Below, one piece after another: positions 21,104 through 26,691 of a stretch of 26,691 nt of DNA (positions within the stretch are counted from its first letter, which is position 1; every line of letters starts with the position of its first letter). The DNA is from Scleroderma bovista (lineage: Eukaryota > Basidiomycota > Agaricomycetes > Boletales > Sclerodermataceae), in assembly GCA_037178675.1 (NCBI GenBank), contig JAYMGJ010000077.1, positions 1 through 26,691 of the forward strand. The letters run 5' to 3'. The notes beneath the pieces were generated by a model. That model was not told where the DNA came from. It ran no database searches and saw only the letters and a list, made by a program, of their open reading frames with translations. Made by a program: the position numbers and the translations under genes.

Positions 21104-21293
21104 TGTTGTGAATTGTTGTGGATGAGTGATGCGAGAGATATGTCAGAGAGACAGAAGCAGAAGCTTGGAACAGGTAAGGTGGGGGTGAGCAGATTCTTAT
21201 TAACCCCCTTTATTCTACTCGAGATATATACTATATAATAAGGGGGTTAGGAGGTACTGTGGCTGCCAGCTTGTGGCTATGCCAGCCTCAACA
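21104..21293 (-). repeat. 5' LTR of copia B
   Basis: 190 bp with TG...CA ends, followed by the primer site on its inner side and ACTAG on its outer side. The hairpin-forming inverted repeat is at 21201-21249. It is the promoter LTR of the element. Confidence 0.95.
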
Positions 21294-22326
21294 ACTAGGT
21301 GCGTAGAATGTTGCAATGGCACTATGAAAGACCAAGATAGGTGAATCTGGCGAAAGGTCAGGTGGAAGTGCAGTGTCCAACCTAGTGTTGTTCAAGAGCT
21401 GGAATTCAAGGAAGTGGTGGACAAGGAGTGGCAGGTCAGGCACTTCAATGTGACCAGCAAGTGCATATAGGTCAGTAGGAATGTTTCGCACTGTAGAACA
21501 CACAGTGAGAGGATAGAATCAGACATATGGTAGGCTGCAACATACCTGGCGTTTTTGCCAAATGAACATGGTTAAGAACATGTGGGCCATCATCTGCTGC
21601 CTGGATCTCATCATCATCAATGTTGTCCAAGTCCTCACCAGTGTCATCATGCTCGCCATACCGTAGTTCAACGTCTCACATGGCTGCTGAGAGCACAGAT
21701 CCATCAAGCATGCAATGACTTTGAAAATCAACTCATGCTGCAGCAAAGCAAGTTTGTCAAGATGCTGGTTAGTGACAAGCATTTGGCCCAAGGCTTCAAA
21801 ACGATTTGAACACCGCCATGGCTTCTTAACTGCTTTGATGAGCTTTGATTCAGTAATAGATGAACACAGACCATTTGGTGTGCCGAATTCTTGGATGAGG
21901 TGCCAGTAATGCATCATGGAGTGTTGGTGTGGCAATAAAAAACCCTTTGACCCATGTTCACAGATGCCTGTCTCTTGGAATATGCAACAATGATGGTGAA
22001 AACATTCAAGGGCATGTTCAAGACTGCCCAGCACACTTTCGTTTAGTGAGTTCCTTCATGCATAGTAACAGAAGTCCAGAAAAGTGCTGAGTGTGCACAC
22101 CATTTCTGATGGCACATGGCCTTCAATTGTGGGAAGACAGACTTTCATCAATGCCTTGGAATCATCTCCCATCCATTGTTTGAATTGTTGACCTTCTGGA
22201 AAATGCTGCAAGTTTGGATAAAGTGGAACAGCCGCAATCCTGTTCCAAACCAGGGACTATGATCAGATCAAATATAGGGCTTTATGTGAATTCACTCACC
22301 TCCGATCAATATCATCCAGGATGTGG
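21294..22326 (-). pseudogene. Plavaka-type transposase, central segment
   Basis: Begins (minus strand) at HILDDIDRR, where element E splits the gene. A probable 60-bp GT-AG intron follows, then IAAVPLYPNLQHFPEGQQFKQW in pieces, DDSKALMKV, EGHVPSEMV, FLDFCY, LPHQHSMMHYWHLIQEFG, PNGLCSSITESKLIKAVKKPW and EALGQMLVTNQHLDKLA. After a 55-bp intron (21491-21545) the frame reads DLYALAGHIEVPDLP and VFHSAIATFYAPS up to copia B at 21293. The PNGLCSSITE/EALGQML block is the most recognisable signature of agaricomycete Plavaka transposases. A TGA at 22056-22058 interrupts FLDFCYYA-RNSL, where an arginine codon is expected. The gene is dead. Confidence 0.88.
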
Positions 22327-24669
22327 TGTCACACACCAAAGGTGTTTGGTACTGTGAACATGGAGAAAGTTAGCCAATGAATCAATGCAAAGAACGCACA
22401 CCCAAGATCTGTTGAAAGATTGCCCTGACTTGAGGGATAGAGACAGCACTCGCTATCTCTCTCACACAAAGTCAAGACTATCCTTATGTGAAGGATGAGT
22501 ACAAGCTTGTCATAGCCATCTATCGCACAAGAATGACTATCCTGGTGCAAGAAATGACTGCCAACGTCTAGCAGTCACCACTCGTGCAAGGACCAGCCAA
22601 GAAGCAGAAGAATTCAAAGAAGATGACTGTTTTTGGTATGAGAAAGGAATGCAAGTGACTGCAGTCCAACTCCCATACCAGAGCAACCAAAGAAGAAGAA
22701 GAAACAATAGAGCAACGAAGGAGAAAGAGAAGAAACAAATTTTAGTGCCCAAATGTCAAAATTAGGCGCCCAGTGCCAGCATTCCAATTTTGTGAATAGC
22801 TCTGCCGTTTCTGAAGCTATCAAGCATGTGACTATATGGTCAAAAAGCCTAGACCGTGGTCTATCTGCCTGTCAAGTTCCGACGTAAATCTGTTCATTTC
22901 CCACGGAGATATTTCACCCGCAATCCAGACCTCCACTTTATTGCTCACTATGGAGTCCACATTTTCTCTGGAACGTTTCTCTGCTATTGCAGCAGACCTC
23001 AACTACATCCTGCTCTTGGGACAGCCTCTCCCAGAGCTCCTGTGCACTGTCTGGCACATATCTTCCCAGCCTGCTCCCTCAGTCCCTCTTGTTCTTGGTC
23101 AGCGTGTTCTCCTCGTCAGTCCCACATCGCGCACATACTTTGGTCGCCTCAAGTCTATCATTAGACTTGAAGATTCATACCTGGTTGTCTCTGTGTCTCC
23201 TGAGTCCTCTGCATATGGTCCTTTCATTCCAGAGTCCTGTCATGTCCATCTCCCGCTGTCATTCATCTCGCTTCCCTGGACATGTTGAATCCGCTACTTG
23301 CGATTCTCTTCCCTGCTATCCCACAGCAAACACAATTGAAACAGTGCTCTAGAACCATTCTTAGGAACCCTTACAGAGTACAGAACCTTCTCCCTACTGC
23401 TCTAGAGAAGACTGTACTTGGGGAGCACCAATTTTTGCATTTTTGCCCTACAGAAGCTCAACCCAAGGGATTTGTGACACTCTGTGACCAGCTGTGACTC
23501 TACTTGTCATTCCAGGCCCCCTGACACTGCTCCTTTGGTCGGATCAATCCTTCTATTATCCCCCAGCCATTCCCATCAGTGGCACTGCTTCAGAAGCTCA
23601 TTTCCAGATCTAAAGTCAATAAATCATAGGTTGTGCTTCCCTTCTTTCTGAGTCATACAGAGTCACTCTGGCTCACTCTGACTCACTCTGCTGCACATTA
23701 TTTATCCCCTCTTGGCATTACAAATCCCCATTACTCCCCTTATCAATCACTTACCAATCATCCTTCAAATCATGCTTATTATGCTGCTTATCAATTCATG
23801 ACTCATGCCCCTATGATTCATATGCATTATGTCATCGCATATGTTCATTTAGCTTCGATCTACTCATCCCATGCTTTCCCCCCCTCTCTTTTGGGTCCCA
23901 TGCAATGATTTTTCCATATTCTTGGTTGTACACCCCTTTTTACCTATGTTTTTGCTCTTTCTTTTGGCTCAGCAGCTTGTTTAGGCTCTCCCCATTGATT
24001 ACTCAGCCTGATTACACTGCTTACTGATCGCTTACCAATTCCTTACCAATCTCTTACCAAGCACTTTGTCATTTGTGCTTACTGGGCCACAGCCCCTCCT
24101 GTATATAAACCAGCAGCCAAAGGCTGCAAGGAAGTGTCTGCTTCCCCCTCAATAAAGCGACCACATTCACTCTCCCTCACTGTCTATAAGCTCTATCTCT
24201 GTCTTTGGACTTGTAGGTCCCTCAGTGCTGGCTTAAAGCTCCATTATTGCTGTTTATCAGATATACTTGATATCTGATCATTTCTCTAGGCTGAAGCACA
24301 GTCTAGCTCATCTGTCCACTCCATCCCATCACTGTCCATCACATTCTTGAAGCAGGAGCTGTCCCCTTGCTTCCCCCTTGCTCCATCACTGTTATATCAC
24401 CCCTGTTGTCAATCCATCATCGCTCTTCATCCCCAGGACTCTTCTTAACCACTATGGTAGCCTGAAGAAGAGTCAATCCCATCCCCAGTCGCATATATTC
24501 CCCATCAGAAGCCCTTCCCTTCCCTTCTGCACCTTGCCTGAAGGCATGCAGCACATCCCCCTCAGGAGATTAGATACCAGATACGCAAAGGAAGACCACC
24601 ACTCGCATATTGCTGTCATTTGGTGTTGGTTGTTGGTTGTTCTGACCTCTTCCCTCACTTAGGCGCACA
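22327..24669 (+). mobile_element. Element E, possible 2.3-kb solo LTR
   Basis: 2,343 bp inserted in a transposase exon, beginning TGTCACACACC and ending AGGCGCACA (TG...CA), flanked by GTGG at 22323-22326 and 24670-24673. Removing it restores the transposase frame exactly, which fixes both ends. A second, partial copy lies at 2711-3246. Near the right side are a TATA box (TATATAAA, 24102-24109) and AATAAA (24151-24156), the order expected in U3-R-U5 of an LTR, so I read it as a very long solo LTR. I see no long direct repeat at its two ends. From 23500 to 24669 I see no coding potential: the sequence is AT-rich with short TTACCAAT and CACTCTG repetitions. Confidence 0.65.
22836..23288 (+). 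CDS. Unrecognised open frame in element E, 150 codons
   Basis: Open from ATG 22836; a better start may be 22950, giving about 112 residues that begin MESTFSLERFSAIAADLNYI. The translation looks protein-like in its second half (LELL-type hydrophobics, VPLVLGQRVLLVSPTSRTYF, GRLKSIIRLEDSYLVVSV), but I cannot match it to any family. The second copy of E (2711-3246) does not preserve this frame cleanly, so coding is doubtful. A following frame (23282-23497) may be its continuation after a shift. If real, it would be a protein encoded within an LTR or a non-autonomous element. Confidence 0.25.
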   Translation: MVKKPRPWSICLSSSDVNLFISHGDISPAIQTSTLLLTMESTFSLERFSAIAADLNYILLLGQPLPELLCTVWHISSQPAPSVPLVLGQRVLLVSPTSRTYFGRLKSIIRLEDSYLVVSVSPESSAYGPFIPESCHVHLPLSFISLPWTC

Positions 24670-26358
24670 GTGGCTGGCCTCTGCTTCTCCATGCATATGC
24701 TTAAGGTACTCAGCAATCCAAGTGATGAGGTGGTCTTTAAAGACGCCTTTGATTGTTTGGTGAAGAAGATTAGGGGACAACATCTTGTAAATATCAGCAT
24801 ATGGAAAGTCATTTGTGAACAGCTGCCACAAATGACTGTTAGTACTGCATTGACAAGTTGAAGTTCACATACTGTGAGATACCCCACTATTCCATATTGA
24901 TCCCACAGCTCTGCAATCACAAATGCATGAATGCAGTATTCTGCATGTCTCCAAGATCGTGGAAGACCACCATGTCCATCAAGATTATTAGACATATTTG
25001 TACAGCTATCAATAGTTGCACATTAGTTGTATTTCCCCTATTAAAATCAAATCTCACAGTGGACACCGTCCTTGTACAATGCACGACAGTAACACCTGTT
25101 CAGGGTAGTCCACAATGTAGGCTGCAAGGGCATACACAACACACCTGAAGTGTCCATCAGGGCATTGTTGGACTTCCGGTTTCAACATCCCACTCTGCAG
25201 TGAAGACAAAATATGTGCAAGTGTTGAGTGAAATAATTGGCATTGGAATTTCCAAAATTCAGCAGTATCCTCATTTTCATGGTCCGCTGTGCATCTGTCA
25301 GTGGAATAAAAGTGATAATACAAGACACTAACTTTTAGGGATTGCGAGGAATGCCAGTCACACAACAGCATTCTGGTGGGCCTGTTGAGTATTGTTACGA
25401 GTATTGCCAATTGACAAGTAAAGGGGATAGTAGTCATGTTGGCCTGTCACAACTGATACTGTAGTTTTGTCGCTGCCTAGTATGATGGGTACCAACATCA
25501 TGCCATGCACATCAGCATGATCCTTTGCAATCGTGTCCTGTTGATTTATTAGCCTTCAAGTCCACCTAATTAAATGGAACTGAACTGGTGTACTGCATGA
25601 TTCCATGCCCAATTGCCTGACATGAAATTTTCCCACCTACACTCACCACTTGGTTCAAATTCATGGTAAGGGGCATAGTCAAAATGCCCATGGAAGTCAG
25701 GATTGCTCAAGAGATTGGCAACGACGGTGTTTGGGTCACAGAACCAGACATCATAAGTCTGTTTCATCCAGCGAGGAGGTTGAGATGCCAGAATGTTGCC
25801 TTTAAACTGCACCTGTGCAGATTTCCATGGGGCGTCTCCATGTGGAATGGCATCAATGACCCGGTGTAGGTCAGCATGGTCAGTGTAAGGAGCCCGATCA
25901 TTATGTTGAAGCATAGATGCTGTCCAAAGCTGCATGAGCCTGTCCACATGGGACTGTGGCATCTGGTTCTCGGAGAATAGAAATTCCACAGTCTCAAATT
26001 CAATACGAGATGCAAATGGATACCAGTCATCCCTCTGCATATCTTGAGGAGTGGGCAGGGCTCCTGGAGGGAGATCATTTCCATTACTGTCCATTGGTGT
26101 AGCTATGCCTTTGAGATCACATCAAAACACAATGAGAGTAATCTTACCATCAAGAATGGGATGATATTCCCTGGTACATTGTGAGGGGTCGTGACCCATA
26201 GATGGAGGCAGGTCTTCCTGAACGACAGCATGCTGTATAGGTGGCCCACTGGAATTGAGACTAGAGTGGACTCGATGGATATGTTGCGTTAAGCCAGAGC
26301 AATTTTTCAATTTGCAGGGACAAAAGGGACACAGAAAATCATGAGACTGGGAGGACAT
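24670..26358 (-). pseudogene. Plavaka-type transposase, N-terminal segment
   Basis: Starts at ATG 26358 with a C2H2-like finger (FLCPFCPCKLKNCSGLTQHI) followed by REYHPILDG, both typical of Plavaka N-termini. A 45-bp intron (26103-26147) follows, then NDLPPGALPTP, DDWYPFASRIEFETVEFLFS, DVWFCDPNTVVANLL, FDYAPYHEF and FMSGNWAWNHA. Next come HGMMLVPIILGSDKTTVSV, an in-frame TGA near 25372, another intron, and RCTADHENEDTAEFWKF through PEQVLLSCIVQG. Then a roughly 50-bp intron, NLDGHGGLPRS, an intron with a TACTAAC branch site, and LFTNDFPYADIYKMLSPNLL up to EASH, where element E cuts in. The conserved aspartate in GSDKT is probably catalytic (inference). Exon 2 and the GSDKT part are not in one frame, so there is also a frameshift or unrecognised intron near 25560-25600. 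Confidence 0.87.
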
Positions 26359-26527
26359 GACACGACAGTTGAGAAAAAATGGACTGACCTTGTGTACATG
26401 ACCCTTATTTCTATTTAACCAACAAAGGTCAACATTACAACGCCTACAAGTTGCACTCGAACTTTGTTACCTCTCACTGCATCACACGGTAAAAAGCACT
26501 CATTTTGTCACATTCCTTTGACATTTC
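26359..26527. other. Upstream region of the Plavaka gene
   Basis: Short non-coding stretch between the transposase start and the CTTT microsatellite. No terminal inverted repeat of the Plavaka transposon could be identified here; its right end may lie outside the window. Confidence 0.4.
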
Positions 26528-26556
26528 CTTTCTTTCTTTCTTTCTTTCTTTCTTTT
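26528..26556 (+). repeat. CTTT microsatellite
   Basis: About seven tandem CTTT units ending in TTTTAG (26553-26558). The run doubles as a perfect polypyrimidine tract with AG acceptor for the frame that follows. Confidence 0.9.
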
Positions 26557-26559
26557 AGT

Positions 26560-26691
26560 ATGGTTGAAACTTGGGAGAGAAACAAGGACACTCACCCAGG
26601 TCAACCTCTGGTCCCTAAAGCCTGCAAGTCCAAGGAACAGGCTGTGGTTGAGCATGCTGAAAAAAGCCATTGCTTCTCTCGTTCTTTGCTA
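26560..26691 (+). CDS. Start or internal exon of an unrecognised gene, runs off the window
   Basis: 44 codons open to the edge, from ATG 26560: MVETWERNKDTHPGQPLVPK and onward, rich in Lys and Glu. The phrase NKDTHPG resembles the start of small charged proteins I associate with transposon-rich regions of agaricomycetes, but I cannot name a family. The preceding CTTT run plus TTTTAG could be a splice acceptor, so this may be an internal exon. Too short for a firm call. Confidence 0.3.
   Translation, partial: MVETWERNKDTHPGQPLVPKACKSKEQAVVEHAEKSHCFSRSLL

Larger units (their letters stand above)
13239..21293 (-). mobile_element. Full-length Ty1/copia retrotransposon B with two internal insertions
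   Basis: Complete element with LTRs at 21104-21293 (5') and 13239-13438 (3'), flanked by the duplication ACTAG at 13234-13238 and 21294-21298. Order on the minus strand: LTR, primer site, gag-protease, integrase, RT, RNase H, polypurine tract, LTR, which is the copia order. Subtracting solo LTR D2 (16804-19574) and the family A solo LTR (13505-14003) leaves about 4.8 kb, a normal copia size. The LTRs differ by four substitutions (three of them CG versus TG) and one 10-bp indel, so it is fairly young but now disabled. Confidence 0.95.

Noticed and set aside
13239..21293. D2 as an original part of copia B
   Set aside because: D2 has its own GATGC duplication, interrupts a Gag-Pol frame that rejoins without a shift, and has an independent copy at 11716-13208.

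Overview
The window looks like nuclear DNA of an agaricomycete (mushroom-forming) basidiomycete. Four things point there: 45-76 bp GT-AG introns; a multi-exon NACHT-WD40 (NLR-type) gene; Ty1/copia elements; and a Plavaka-type DNA transposase of the kind that litters these genomes. No prokaryotic gene organisation, tRNA or rRNA gene was seen. It is one intact host-like gene embedded in layered transposons.

Layout. 1-4288 is a nest on the left: a copia element of family A (plus strand, pol dead, 3' LTR 2254-2710) sits inside a fragment of repeat E (2711-3246, minus), which sits inside the 5' end of another family A copia (internal 3247-3794, primer site 3795-3808, 5' LTR 3809-4288, minus). 4572-10984 (minus) is the NLR gene: seven exons, about 2,022 residues, helical N-terminus, NACHT NTPase, 22 near-identical WD40 repeats and a conserved C-terminal tail, with no disabling mutation seen.

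11278-26358 (minus) is one Plavaka transposase gene of roughly 3.2 kb, blown apart to 15 kb by insertions that each have a target-site duplication: solo LTR D1 (11716-13208, GCATG); copia B (13239-21293, ACTAG), which itself carries solo LTR D2 (16804-19574, GATGC) and a family A solo LTR (13505-14003); and element E (22327-24669, GTGG). The last 130 bp starts another open frame that runs off the window.

Three themes tie it together. First, CpG decay: old elements and the WD40 array have almost no CpG, while the NACHT half of the same gene is CpG-rich, with a boundary near 8480. Second, the D solo LTRs carry a 17-bp minisatellite that is 16 units in D1 and 91 in D2, 89 of them identical in the copies read. 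Third, both copia families have a primer site matching the anticodon arm of initiator tRNA-Met, which implies half-tRNA priming.
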